A stretch of 64,000 nucleotides of DNA from Globodera rostochiensis (taxonomy: Eukaryota > Nematoda > Chromadorea > Rhabditida > Heteroderidae), in NCBI GenBank assembly GCA_018350325.1, contig JAEVLN010000024.1:713248-777247 (forward strand), read 5' to 3'. Of the stretch, positions 40,918 to 51,593 are shown piece by piece (positions within the stretch are counted from its first letter, which is position 1; each line of letters opens with the position of its first letter). The notes below the pieces were generated by a model. The model was not told the origin of the DNA and ran no database searches. It worked only from the letters and a program-made list of their open reading frames with translations. The position numbers and the translations under genes are program-made.

Positions 40918-41248
40918 ATATTATAATACCAAAGCTTGATAGATTTATAAATTGAACATTCACGAAAATTTAAACAAAATATTCACTTCAAAAAATAAAT
41001 AAATTGTTGAATATTTAAAATTCTCACATAGATGATTGATTATTACCTTTTTTCAATCTAACCAAATGCTCATACTTTCAAAAATAACTATTATTATAAA
41101 ATTTCATTAAGCCGGAACAAATATAAAAAAAAAGTAAATCGCAGAATATTAAAAAATAATCAATTCAAATAAAAATGTAACAATGATATAAAATTCACTA
41201 AAACACAACTAAAATAAGAAGCAATTTAAACAAAGCGTAAACTTATAA

Positions 41249-41392
41249 AAGGGAGGCAAATATGTGAAGTTTCGCAAAAGGCTAATTGCACCACGTAAAG
41301 AATCCCGAGAATGTAACCATTTGCCACATGCCACAACAAGTGTCGGAAGCGAAAGCCGAGCAATCCAAAACCTAATAAGCTTTATGACCTAA
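41249..41392 (+). CDS. IAPRKES terminal exon, unit A
   Basis: 47 codons: GGKYVKFRKRLIAPRKESRE, CNHLPHATTSVGSESRAIQN, LISFMT and TAA. The acceptor is probably the AG before GCAAATA (41254/41255), since A and B differ by one base just upstream. Unit B (51120-51275) keeps the same frame to the same stop with a six-base deletion and several replacements. Basic, hydrophilic; product unknown. Confidence 0.55.
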   Translation, partial: KGGKYVKFRKRLIAPRKESRECNHLPHATTSVGSESRAIQNLISFMT

Positions 41393-41849
41393 ACACGGCT
41401 GTTCGAGGGTTGATTATTGTTAATTAATATTAAGCGAAATCATTAAATCGTTGAAAAGATTTTTCTCAATTATAAATAATCTGGACAATTTAATCATATA
41501 CATGCTCGCGGTAAAAAAAAATGCAAATATAGGTAGGCACAGAGAATGTTAATAAAAAAATCAATAATTTTTATAAATTTTTTTAAAAATTATAAATATA
41601 CGTCAGATAACTAATAATAAGCAATGCAAAACAACAAAATCGGTAGTACAAAGATTTATATTAAAAAAATCAATTGTTATAAAGTAAAGCATGTTTTAAA
41701 TTACATATATATAAATTTGAAAAAATAATTAGATGCTTATTTTTATTTGCTAAACTAAAAAGTGATAAACCAATATTAAAATGTCAATGAAAAGAAAGAG
41801 TCAACGAATATTTTTATTCATTATCGAAATTTTAATCCTCGCTTGAACG

Positions 41850-41930
41850 ATGTGCCGGGTGGGTGGTTATGAAAAATCATCCATTTTAGATAAAAAATTG
41901 AATTTATTATTTATGTATTTTTATGCCTGA
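41850..41930 (+). CDS. Short frame with ATG between units
   Basis: 26 codons, MCRVGGYEKSSILDKKLNLL then FMYFYA and TGA, just past the end of unit A. Upstream stop adjacent. Unknown. Confidence 0.25.
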   Translation: MCRVGGYEKSSILDKKLNLLFMYFYA

Positions 41931-42555
41931 AATTTTTGCAAAAATAGTAAGAAGACTAATTTGTAAGGAAGAATTAAAGTAAAAATAAAAAAGATATCGC
42001 GAGAAGGGCATATTTGTTGAACATAACGAGATATTTTAAATAAATGATTTAATGACATTTTAACATTATTTTAGAGAAGCTTGTCCTGTTCTTTTTGGTG
42101 ATTAAAATAGGAGAAATACGGTATATAAAATAATTAAAGGTATTCTAAAGAGGAAGACTATAAAATGGCAAACTTATGTCCATAAAATATGCATAATTCA
42201 ATGATTAAAAAAATAGAACAAAAACATTTCATGTCAAGATGAAGAAAAAAGTGATGACTAACTGATATAGAAAATAATTTTATCTTTAATTTATATTAGT
42301 ATAACAAACATGTAAGATGAATTATTTTTGTATTTAAAAAAAAATAAATTTCGGGAGAATATCATTACATAAAAATAGACGAATGAAGAAATACAAACAT
42401 TTGGGACCGCCAATTTCAGTTAACACCTAAACTAAGTCAAAACAAAATAACTACACAATTTTTTTACAAATTAAAATTATTATAATTAATACTTTGTGCG
42501 ATTTGTAAATCCAACTAATCTAAAAACTGTTACAAGAAGTGGAAGGGGTTAAAAC

Positions 42556-42770
42556 AGGGGTCGCATCAAAAATCTCAAAAATAAGGAAATCAAGGGCAAA
42601 AAATAAGATTTTGGGGTCCGAAATAAGGACATTTTAAAAAATGTTTATTTTTGGTTCGCTTCGAAATTTTCTCATTTTAATATTGGGTCAAAATATTATG
42701 AAATCTTCACAAAATTCAAATAATATGGACAAATCTTAAAATAAGGACATTTTAAATTAAATAAGTTTCA
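42556..42770. mobile_element. Truncated family III MITE in unit B
   Basis: The left end CAGGGGTCGCATC is present, followed by homology to 35502-35720. The satellite and right end are missing. Confidence 0.7.
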
Positions 42771-42962
42771 AAAAAATTATAATATAAAATTGCAAAAAAT
42801 CGGGGTTTTTCGTAGCTTTCTGATCATAACTTTTTAAAACGTTGATTTACTGCTTTGTTTAGTTTTACAAATTGTTTTTACTCATTTAGATCTTTCGAAT
42901 GGTATAAGGCTTAACTGATTTAGTGCGGGGTGTATAAAGTTATAATGTCTAAAACTATTTCA

Positions 42963-43035
42963 TAAAATATATGTGGCGGATTTACGAAACGCCTTGACGG
43001 ATTTACGAAACGCCCATAGTGGCGGAATTTACGAA
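42963..43035 (+). repeat. Three short direct repeats
   Basis: GGCGGATTTACGAAACGCC, GACGGATTTACGAAACGCC and GGCGGAATTTACGAAACG in a row. Absent from the matching place in unit A. Confidence 0.85.
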
Positions 43036-43771
43036 ACGACCTAGCACCGTTTTTAGGCCCACGAAAAACGCCGCATTTCGGCAAACTTATAGTAATTTGC
43101 CAAAAGCAAGTAAATAATTATTGTATTTTGTATTCAAATTTGAACCATTAATATTACAAGAATACAAAATCTTGTTAGACAAATTATGGCAAATGATTTA
43201 ACTATTACCCCCTCCCCTCCCCGCTTAATTAAATGTTTTATTCCGCGCAATAATTGCTTAAAATGTAAAAACTGCAAGTTTGATTAAGTTTCTTTTTATA
43301 ATAATGCTTCTTAATTAGTTAGTTTCCAGTAATTACATTGAATGTGATTATACAATATCAAATTTTTAAATACTTTTAATTTTACACAAACACCCAAGGA
43401 AATTATAAAACATTTAGAGCATTGCCCAGATGAAGAACACTTTTAGAGGAAGTAATGTTGATAGAGCCAAATAAATAAATAATTAAAATTATTATTCATT
43501 ATAATAGATATTTTTAAAGCAATCCTTAAAGATAAGAAAAAGAAATCAAGCTTTATTGTATGCGCTGTCAAAAATGCGGCATTTCTTTTCCAAAACTGCA
43601 GAGAAGCTAATGAGAGTTCCCCGAATAAATTTGAAAACAATAATAATTCTAACCTGCTTTATTTATCCATAGTATAATAATTAAAAACTCACATCTTACA
43701 ATGCATGTTGAAAGGTCGCAATATTTAAAAAATATTTAAGCAACCAAGCATTAACAAAAAAATTAGTGTAA

Positions 43772-43888
43772 AATTTAAACATAAAATTTAGAGACATAGC
43801 AGCAACGGGGCGGCAATTTGTTTTGGCAAAAAAAAAGCCAGCCGAAAAAGTTTTTCGACGGCATGGTCTATTAATTCAAAAATTTTAA
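43772..43888 (+). CDS. Exon-like frame, B-specific insertion
   Basis: 38 codons: NLNIKFRDIAATGRQFVLAK, KKPAEKVFRRHGLLIQKF and TAA. Natural basic composition and regular codons across a GC islet. It lies just after a same-strand copy (43650-43790) of arm sequence 34374-34510. No ATG; unknown family. Confidence 0.35.
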   Translation, partial: NLNIKFRDIAATGRQFVLAKKKPAEKVFRRHGLLIQKF

Positions 43889-44450
43889 ATAAACAAAAAA
43901 CAATAATTGCCAAGAGACAATTACATTACCAATAAATAATAAATGTTACGCGATTAGGCAAAGTTCAAACTTAAATAAATTTGAATATAAGATTGAATGA
44001 AAATTATATAAAAATAAATAAATAAACTAAATAAAAACCCAAAAATACATAAAAAAGGAGAGTTATTGTAAAAATTATTTAATAAAAAGAAAATAAATAA
44101 ATTCTAAAACGGAAAAAACCAAGTATACACTCAAATAAATCACAGAGATTACAAAATTAAGGTTTTTTGTTCTGCCGGTCGCGATGATTGTTCAAAATAA
44201 AATATAAATATTTAATTTAAAATTAAAAGTTAAAATAATTTAAATAAATGAATATGAATATGAATATAGATGTAAGCAACTTAAAATTATAATTTGCTAA
44301 ATATACAAAGCCGGAATGGAAGGCTTTCGACTGGACAGTTAACATTTAAAAATAACTACAGTATTTAGTTTGTAATAAAATGGACATAAAGATTAAAACA
44401 ATATTATATAAAATAATGAAGTTTAATTTAAATTTGTAAAATATATTAGT

Positions 44451-44847
44451 AGTAGTTACCCTCTTCCATTTCACCGGATTACGGTAGCCAGCCCATACCT
44501 ATGGAGGGGTTGGCTGCCAACTGAGCGCCAGCCAGCCAAGTGAGCGCGGGCCACCTGAGGCCCAGCCAAGTGAGTACCTTAGCCAAAACCTATTGGCAGG
44601 GTCCTGCGCGACTTTATGCAAATTTTGGTCCTGCGCGACCCACTCGCGCACCTGCCTCGCGCACCTGCGCGAGATTATGCAAATTTCGCCTGCGCAACTT
44701 TATTTAATGTTTATATTTTATTTATTAATATTTTTATTTATTTTTATTCACTGCGCGACTCACTCGCGCACCCTGCGCGACTTTTTTAATTATTTAAATT
44801 TAAAATTTGAATTTTTGACTGCGCGAGATTTCAAATATTCTTAAAAT
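44451..44847 (+). repeat. Palindrome, left arm
   Basis: From AGTAGTTACCCTCTTCC to the gap. It is the inverse of 44858-45241 except for 13 extra bases near 44660 (an additional CACCTGCCTCGCG). GC-rich outer part (TGAGCGCGGGCCACCTGAGG) and repeated CTGCGCGA words. Frames inside on both strands mirror each other and are not genes. Confidence 0.95.
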
Positions 44848-44857
44848 NNNNNNNNNN
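44848..44857. other. Assembly gap (10 N)
   Basis: Ten N at the exact centre of the palindrome; probably a scaffold join of unknown true length. Confidence 1.
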
Positions 44858-45241
44858 ATTTTAAGAATATTTGAAATCTCGCGCAGTCAAAAATTCAAAT
44901 TTTAAATTTAAATAATTAAAAAAGTCGCGCAGGGTGCGCGAGTGAGTCGCGCAGTGAATAAAAATAAATAAAAATATTAATAAATAAAATATAAACATTA
45001 AATAAAGTTGCGCAGGCGAAATTTGCATAATCTCGCGCAGGTGCGCGAGTGGGTCGCGCAGGACCAAAATTTGCATAAAGTCGCGCAGGACCCTGCCAAT
45101 AGGTTTTGGCTAAGGTACTCACTTGGCTGGGCCTCAGGTGGCCCGCGCTCACTTGGCTGGCTGGCGCTCAGTTGGCAGCCAACCCCTCCATAGGTATGGG
45201 CTGGCTACCGTAATCCGGTGAAATGGAAGAGGGTAACTACT
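44858..45241 (-). repeat. Palindrome, right arm
   Basis: Inverse of 44451-44847. The insertion point corresponds to AAATAT|TATTTACAATC at about 36583 in unit A. No clear target duplication. Confidence 0.95.
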
Positions 45242-45854
45242 TATATTTACAATCTGAATTATTTGGACCAAATCTGGCAAGAAATTGCGTTTAACTTAAT
45301 AAACAATTAAGTCTTAAATAAATGCCGAATTCAGAATAGAAATAGAATGTTAAAAATCAGAGTCTTACATATAAAAGAAATGAAAATTTGTTTATAACGA
45401 AAAAATAAAACCAGAGTCAAAAAACATTTATTACATAACTAAAAAATACAATAAAAGTTAAAATAAATATATGTTGGTGAAAAAAATTTAATCACGGTCT
45501 TTTACTGTTCATTACTAAAAAATACGATATTATTGAAATTATTTGAAAACCCCTATCTAAAATTTCATTCATTGTGTTATTAAATTGCAAAAATTTATTA
45601 AATTAGTGGAAATTACATTGTAAAATGCTTATTATTTAAAAGTCTGTTTGATAATATTGCAAAATTCTATTTATCATAAAAATATAATTATTTATTTTTG
45701 CTATTCAGCAAAACCAAACCCAGTTCTTACGGTCCAATCATGAATTATTTTAAAATCATTCAGCTTGTAGAAACATTGAAAGCGCATCACAATGTTGCCG
45801 TGAATATAAAATAAAAGTTACGGCTTTAATTCATACATATAAATTAAAAAATAT

Positions 45855-46082
45855 ATATATTGTCTAACAGTAAACATCGAATAATCATCAAGGAGTTACT
45901 TGCTTATTAACTTCTCAAAAATATGTAAATAATTGCAAATTAATTTAAAAAAGAAAGCATATAAAAAAATATATTGCCTAACAGTAAACATCGAATAATC
46001 ATCAAGGAGTTATCTTGCTTATTAACTTCTCAAAAATATGTAAATAATTGCAAATTAATTTTAAAAAGTAAAGCATATAACT
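45855..46082 (+). repeat. Tandem duplication, 2 x 114 bases
   Basis: CTAACAGTAAACATCGAATA through GCATATAA is repeated head to tail, with a handful of differences. Confidence 0.92.
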
Positions 46083-46130
46083 AAAATGTAATTAACTGTT
46101 TTAAGAATAAAAGAAAAAATAACTTGGTAA

Positions 46131-46292
46131 AATCACTGCCGGGGTCTTTATGTTAATACAATAATAACGCGGTCATCGAGAACTCGTTCAATACAAAAAA
46201 AACATCACAAAAACATAACAGAGCTCTTTGACAATTTAACAATAAAACTATCGCGAGCTGCAGACAGAGGTCTTCAACTTAACAATAAATAA
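46131..46292 (+). CDS. Exon-like frame, unit B only
   Basis: 53 codons with no ATG: NHCRGLYVNTIITRSSRTRS, IQKKHHKNITELFDNLTIKL, SRAADRGLQLNNK and TAA. A charged, helix-friendly second half and good codon pattern. Absent from unit A. It could be an internal or terminal exon; no acceptor is obvious directly upstream. Confidence 0.4.
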   Translation, partial: NHCRGLYVNTIITRSSRTRSIQKKHHKNITELFDNLTIKLSRAADRGLQLNNK

Positions 46293-46632
46293 TATTTTTA
46301 GTATGTGTTATGCAAACTAATGAGTTTTATTACAAAGTAAACCAGTTAATAATGAATCGTGCGTTATATCGACCTTTATAATTATTCCATATTCTCAAAA
46401 TGTATTGATGTAAAATTTTTTATAAATATCAATTGCCGTCACCAGGACTAAAAATGATATTTATGACACGAATACCTGCTTTATAGAATAAATTATTAAA
46501 GATTTAGAAAGATCACAGATATTTTACTAATTGTTAATTAAAATTAAAAGCCGGTGCTTAAATAAATATAGTCTTAGCTTGAATTTTAACACAACTAAAA
46601 AAATTAAATTTCAGCTAAAAATAAAATGGCTT

Positions 46633-46950
46633 TTATGCATCAAAATTTGCGCCAACTCTCTCATCGAGATAATACTCTTCAGTGGTATCTGCATAAGAAT
46701 AATAATAGTAAATTGTTGATGAAAATTTTTTGTTTAATATAAAAAAAACATAAATTTTTTTAAATGTACAAATTGCCGGAATTAATCCAGAGCAACGTGA
46801 CATCACAATTACCAACCGATCAAAGGTGCTTGTTTTTCTGGCGGTTTTTTTTAACAAAAACTTCTTAGGTTGCTGTTTTTTACAAGATTGAGACTGCACA
46901 AGCCTACTCCGAAGCGATCGCGGACAAGCTTCAATATAAAAAAAAATTAT
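46633..46950 (-). CDS. Long minus-strand frame, unit B only
   Basis: About 105 codons are open on the minus strand (ATG at 46899): basic MQSQSCKKQQPKKFLLKKTA, RKTSTFDRLVIVMSRC, SGLIPAICTFKKI, a hydrophobic AT-rich link, then YADTTEEYYLDERVGANFDA and TAA. On the plus strand, three shorter frames (46626-46742, 46764-46868, 46869-46976) are also protein-like. The last of these follows an acceptor CTTCTTAG and reads VAVFYKIETAQAYSEAIADK. Only one strand can be right; the single long minus frame is simpler, but the plus exon is attractive. Confidence 0.35.
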   Translation of the reverse strand: MIFFYIEACPRSLRSRLVQSQSCKKQQPKKFLLKKTARKTSTFDRLVIVMSRCSGLIPAICTFKKIYVFFILNKKFSSTIYYYYSYADTTEEYYLDERVGANFDA

Positions 46951-46976
46951 TTAGAAAATTAAATAAAAAATCTTAG

Positions 46977-48350
46977 CAAGAATCTCAGCGAGGTATCGTA
47001 TTTAATATTGTAACTATAAAATATTCTTTTAATATTTTATCTTAAGATTTTTAGAATAATTTCTTTAGTTAAACAAATAAAAAATATCAAATCACAACAA
47101 TTTCAAATAAGATAATATTGCTAAGCAATCTTTATTTTATTAACACATCATCATTAGTTTTCCACCATGAATATGACTGTTTAAAGCATTCAAATCAAAA
47201 TTTAAGGAACAAATCCGCGTAATAAAAGCCCCCGGTTTGCTAATGCATGCATGTGAAAAGAATAAAATATCGCTTAAATATAATGAGTAAAAAGAATTTG
47301 AATAGTTGACAAATATATAGTTGTAGAAGGAAATAATTTAATGGAAAAAGGCCAAAAATAACTGCTCAATACGCAGCATCCGAATCGTCAAAAAAAGCCG
47401 TTATTTGTCCCTGTTTAGGACACATAAATTGAAAATTTATATTGCGTAAAACATTGCCGTAAAATAATTATTTTATTAATAACTAAAAAATCAAATGCTA
47501 CTCAAACATCAAAGACCACAACCAAGAAAAAAGCATTCCCCAATTTTGCTATCATGATCGGAATGACCACTAGTTTGTTTGCATCTCAAAACTTGTGACA
47601 TTAAAACAAATATATTTCAAAGATATCATACCGTTAAGTTTTAAATATAAATTTAAAGACTAACACCCATTTTGAAATATAGTTGTAAACAAAAAATTAT
47701 TTATTATTAAACCTTCGTATTAAAATTACTTGATTAAAAAACTTATTTTAGTTGTAAGTATTTTTAAAGAAATTTAGATTGATTTTACAGTACCTGACAC
47801 AAAAAAATAATAATAAATAAAGTGAAATAAAACAAACTAAAACATTGAAAAAATTATGCATTTATAATTTTTAAAAAAAATTCTCATCATCCTCAAATGT
47901 GTTGCTATTGCAACTGCATAAATAAAAATGCATTTTATTTGTCAAAAAAGTAAATCAAATAGAAATAAATCACGTTTCTAATAGATTATTTTATTTGTTT
48001 TTTGCTTATATCGCCATGAATCAAGTATATGTAAATTCAGACAAATTTAGCCTTAAACCCAATTTAATTAATTAATTTCTGTAAACTGCCAGAAGTAAAT
48101 CAACAGGGTGATAATCACTTAAGAAATTTTTCAAAATATAAAAGTTTGCATATTCAAAATTTCAATGGGCGTAAAAATTAAAATTAAAACTAATTAATTC
48201 TTGTCCTGGAAAAAATTTAATTGACGTGACAACAAAAAAGAACGGGTTGAACAATATTCGCCGAAATCTACATGAATATACGAAATGGTAATTAAAACTA
48301 CATTAGAAAAATAAAAAATTAATCATAAATTATAGAATAAGCCTGTTAAA
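46977..48350. other. AT-rich part of unit B, includes repeat T copy
   Basis: Repeat T matches at 47450-48080. No gene recognised. Confidence 0.5.
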
Positions 48351-48668
48351 GGGTTTAGCTCCGAGAAACTTGATGAGCGAGCACATTGAAGTTGTGCTCA
48401 TCTGTACATTAGAATAAAAAAGCTACAACCGATAAAGTCCAAACAAAATTTTTACATTTTTTAATTAAAAAATCACATTTGTATGCATTTGTAAATGCAA
48501 TTAATTTTTCAAAAGTCAAACAAAAAAATATTTTAATATATTAATTCACTTAAACCTATTCAAAATTTTCAATGATTGCTAAAAAAATAAAAAATACAAA
48601 TTAAATTGAATTGATGATTCGACCAAAAAGCAAAAGTTTGAATAAACTCATACTAAGTATTCAAATCA

Positions 48669-48884
48669 TTAAGTTAATAATCGACATTTAGGCCCGATTA
48701 AATCATGTAACTTTTTACTAAAATTTAATTTCTTACTAAAAACGTTATATAATCCAAAAATTAAGTATGAAAACATCTTTAATATTGGATAGAGAATATA
48801 CCCCCGTATCTTTGTTTTCTCAATGCGGCAAACGATAGAGGGGTGGGCTTTTAATCCACATTTCTGGGACACAAAAAAATTCAT
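48669..48884 (-). CDS. Open frame in a B-only insertion
   Basis: About 71 codons on the minus strand: FFVSQKCGLKAHPSIVCRIE, KTKIRGYILYPILKMF, a hydrophobic link, then KKLNFSKKLHDLIGPKCRLL. It lies within the 330-base block (48660-48985) absent from unit A. Composition is natural. Unknown. Confidence 0.3.
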   Translation of the reverse strand: MNFFVSQKCGLKAHPSIVCRIEKTKIRGYILYPILKMFSYLIFGLYNVFSKKLNFSKKLHDLIGPKCRLLT

Positions 48885-49065
48885 AAAAAATTATTTTTAA
48901 TCCCTAGCGGAAGAAACGATCGGAAGGTAAAATTTTACTAACGATTAGAAAATTAATCAACCTACAAAACTAGAAAAAAATTAAAAAGGCTAACAGCAAC
49001 GACGAGATTGTGCGGAAAAAACAAAGTTAATAATTAAAAAAAACTAAAATAGGCAAAAATATTTT

Positions 49066-49299
49066 GTGACAAAATTAAATATAAATTATTTTAAATTTAA
49101 GCATAAAATTAACGTTGGAAATTTCAATTTAAGTGAAATTGACATTTCTTTGCCGGTTGGGAGAAAAAATTTTAAAATTATGTGGAAATTCGCAAGCGAC
49201 AAAAAACCGCTTGAAAGGTCCTCACCCAGGGGCTTCAACAATGAACAACGCAGCGCTATTAACAACGCAAAAACGTCTTTTGCAAAAATAAACATTTAG
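49066..49299 (+). CDS. Open frame with possible helicase-like segment, unit B
   Basis: 77 codons from ATG. The first part is shared with unit A. Residues 28-75 come from a 150-base B-only block: PVGRKNFKIMWKFASDKKPL, ERSSPRGFNNEQRSAINNAK and TSFAKINI, then TAG. FNNEQRSAI resembles the LNxxQxxAI segment just upstream of the Walker A motif in UPF1-like SF1 helicases, but no Walker motif follows, so this is only a hint. The block may have been lost from A or gained in B. Confidence 0.38.
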   Translation: MTKLNINYFKFKHKINVGNFNLSEIDISLPVGRKNFKIMWKFASDKKPLERSSPRGFNNEQRSAINNAKTSFAKINI

Positions 49300-49560
49300 A
49301 AATATAAACAATTTATTCATTAATAAGATCACAACTCTAAAAAACAATTTTTATTCGTCCACGAGTAAGATTATCGCTCATCAAGTATGACGGAAGATTA
49401 AAAGAAATTTGAATGTTCAATAGTTATAAAAAATCGAAAAAAATAATTAAAAATTTAATTACATATTTGTCAATCAAGCAAGAACTAATTAAAAAAGCAT
49501 TATAAAAATAAACATAAAATTTTTATTAAATTTAATCTTCTGTGTTGTTTGATCAAAGCT

Positions 49561-49641
49561 ATGGCGCCTTACAACATGAATGATTATAAACGCAAAATTA
49601 TTGCGTTAGAAATTAGAAGCTGTTTCTACTTTAAAATTTAA
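49561..49641 (+). CDS. Short frame with ATG, unit B
   Basis: 26 codons, MAPYNMNDYKRKIIALEIRS then CFYFKI and TAA; B-only region. Regular codons. Lies 29 bases before the frame at 49671. Confidence 0.3.
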   Translation: MAPYNMNDYKRKIIALEIRSCFYFKI

Positions 49642-49670
49642 ATTTTTTATCTTAAATTAAAGTTTTAAAC

Positions 49671-49853
49671 ATGCAGCTTCTAAGAAATGAATATATGTAT
49701 ACAAACGCTTCTATGGGGACTTATTGGTTTCTCGCTGCATTCCGTCATGGAAACCAAAAACGGATGAGGGGCCTAAACCCAAAAATAGGCGCCAAGATTA
49801 TGTACACTAAAAAACCAATTAAAAAAAAATACATACATTTTAATAAATTTTGA
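49671..49853 (+). CDS. Hypothetical protein with ATG, unit B
   Basis: 60 codons: MQLLRNEYMYTNASMGTYWF, LAAFRHGNQKRMRGLNPKIG, AKIMYTKKPIKKKYIHFNKF and TGA. The first two thirds are B-only and strongly protein-like; the lysine-rich tail lies in A/B-shared sequence. QLLRNE and a following YT resemble QLLRSE..YT in the frame at 54694, on the same strand. Family unknown. Confidence 0.42.
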   Translation: MQLLRNEYMYTNASMGTYWFLAAFRHGNQKRMRGLNPKIGAKIMYTKKPIKKKYIHFNKF

Positions 49854-50391
49854 ATAGCTTTATAAAATTTTGGAAAAATAAAATGAGTAAATATCTTAAA
49901 AGTCAAAAATTAAATTAATTTGTGAGACGATGAAATGACCAAATCACATAAAAAATCCTAAAGTAGAATAATTAAAAGGAAAAAAAAACTTAATGCGCCG
50001 CCGTAATATGTTTTTTTTTTAAATTTTTAATAGTTTTTTTTAAATGTATACAATATTAAGCATATTAATTTTAAAAAAATTAAATAATTTATGCAAATAA
50101 ATATATAAAAATATAAAAATTTTTTATCAAATTTGAAATATAAGGTATAAATAAAAGTAATTTATTATTAATATAACAAAGTCGCAGATTTAGTTTAAAC
50201 GCCAAACCGGTTAGAAATTAAAATTCTGTTTTTTATTTGGAAAAAATTGATCATAAAATAATGCAAAAGAAAATCATGGAGCATCGTTAAATTTATGAAA
50301 GGATTTCCATATAAATAAGTTTTGATGTGTCGCTCAAACAAAAATATAATTCTTAATATGCAATAATTTACATTTGGAAAAAATTATCACA

Positions 50392-50496
50392 ATGGATAAG
50401 CAACAAAAGCCAACGACACAAAACGGCATTTTATTCTGCTCAAGACACTTGGTATTCTTAGTCATTCCATTCAGTTCTTTGTTTGTGGTAAAATAA
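50392..50496 (+). CDS. Open frame with ATG, unit B
   Basis: 34 codons: MDKQQKPTTQNGILFCSRHL then VFLVIPFSSLFVVK and TAA. The unit A equivalent (40014 on) has an in-frame TAG after two codons but aligns codon by codon for the next nine. Antisense to the region of 39851-40057. Confidence 0.3.
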   Translation: MDKQQKPTTQNGILFCSRHLVFLVIPFSSLFVVK

Positions 50497-50693
50497 TATT
50501 TTTTTTGAGGATAGATAAAAACTAAAAATAATTATTTCAAATTCAAAATGTTTAGAATTATTGTTATCTTTGATACTTAATTTATATAAGTACCCGAAAA
50601 TAATAATTACAAATTATTTGATTAAAACAAAATTCTCTTTATATCTAAGAACCCAATATTTTAAAAATAAATCAATAAACATTTGGAACTCAA

Positions 50694-50790
50694 GCACTGC
50701 TAAATTTGCAGGAAATGCCTGTGCAAAAAAGAGACAAGCTAAAAAGTAGGTGTGATTTTTGGAACGTTGAAAGTGGCTCAACAAAAGATT
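50694..50790 (+). pseudogene. MNSQEMPVQKR exon, frameshifted B copy
   Basis: Homologous to 40332-40439 and 40795-40917. It keeps QEMPVQKRDKLKS, but a deletion has brought CTAAATTTGCAG next to GAAATGCC and an extra T disrupts the frame after CDF. The frame PGNACAKK that is open here is not the conserved one. Confidence 0.5.
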
Positions 50791-51119
50791 AATATATTAA
50801 ATTAAATCATTTGGGTTACTTCGTAAAATTTAAATATTATAATACCAAAGCTTGATAGATTTATAAATTAAACATTCACGAAAATTTAAACAAAATATTC
50901 AACTTCAAAAAATAAATAAATTGTTAAATATTTAAAATTCTCACATAGATGATTGATTATTACCTTTTTTCAATCTAACCAAATGCTCAATTATTATAAA
51001 ATTTCATTAAGCCGTAACAAATATTAAAAAAAAGTAATATCGCAGAATATTAAAAATAATCAATTCAAATAAAAAATAATATAAATTCACTAAAACACAA
51101 CTAAAATAAGAAAATTTAA

Positions 51120-51275
51120 ACAAAGCGTAAACTTATAAAAGGAGGCAAATACGTGCAGTTTTGCAAAAGGCTAATTGCACCACGTAAAGAATCCCGAAAG
51201 TGTAACCATTTGCCAACACAGGTGCCGAAAGCGAAAAACCAAGCAACCCAAAACCTAATAAGCTCTTGGATCTAA
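51120..51275 (+). CDS. IAPRKES terminal exon, unit B
   Basis: 51 codons: TKRKLIKGGKYVQFCKRLIA, PRKESRKCNHLPTQVPKAKN, QATQNLISSWI and TAA. Same frame and stop as 41249-41392, with a six-base in-frame deletion. RLIAPRKESR is identical in both. Frame preservation despite substitutions supports a translated exon. Confidence 0.55.
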   Translation, partial: TKRKLIKGGKYVQFCKRLIAPRKESRKCNHLPTQVPKAKNQATQNLISSWI

Positions 51276-51593
51276 ACACGGATATTCAAGAGTTGATTAT
51301 TGTATATTAATATTAAGCAAAATCATTAAATCGTTGAAAACATTTTTCTCAAACTCGGCTTATTAAAAATAATCTGGACAATTTTAATCATATACAGGCT
51401 CGCAGTTAACTAATAATAAGCAATGCAAAACAACAAATCGGTAGTACAAAGATTTAATATTAAAAGAATCAAATTGTTACAGAGTAAAGCGTTTTTTAAA
51501 TTACATATATATAAATTTGCAAAAATAATTAGATGCTTATTTTTATTTGCTAAACTAAAAAGTGATTAATCAATATTAAAATGCCATTGAAAA

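Larger units (their letters stand above)
35457..41805 (+). repeat. Tandem segmental duplication, unit A
   Basis: Collinear with unit B (42511-51593). Shared landmarks are CACGAAAAACGCCGCATTTC, AAGCCGGTGCTTAAATAAAT, AAAAAAAGCCGTT, CTTGATGAGCGAGCACATTG, AACAGCAACGACGAGATTGT, ATTCGTCC.CGAGTAAGA and GCTAATTGCACCACGTAAAG. Similarity extends patchily back to 34828 (matching 42260). Differences are insertions in B (43377-45241, 46130-46980, 48660-48985, 49149-49290) and A-only blocks. Confidence 0.9.
42511..51593 (+). repeat. Tandem segmental duplication, unit B
   Basis: Expanded partner of 35457-41805 with patchy homology back to 42125. It carries a 1.9 kb insertion (43377-45241) that includes the palindrome, plus several smaller B-only blocks that are GC-richer and exon-like. 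Confidence 0.9.

Noticed and set aside
44593..45193. Four frames of 61-83 codons around the gap
   Set aside because: Mirror images of each other produced by the palindrome and its CTGCGCGA repeats.
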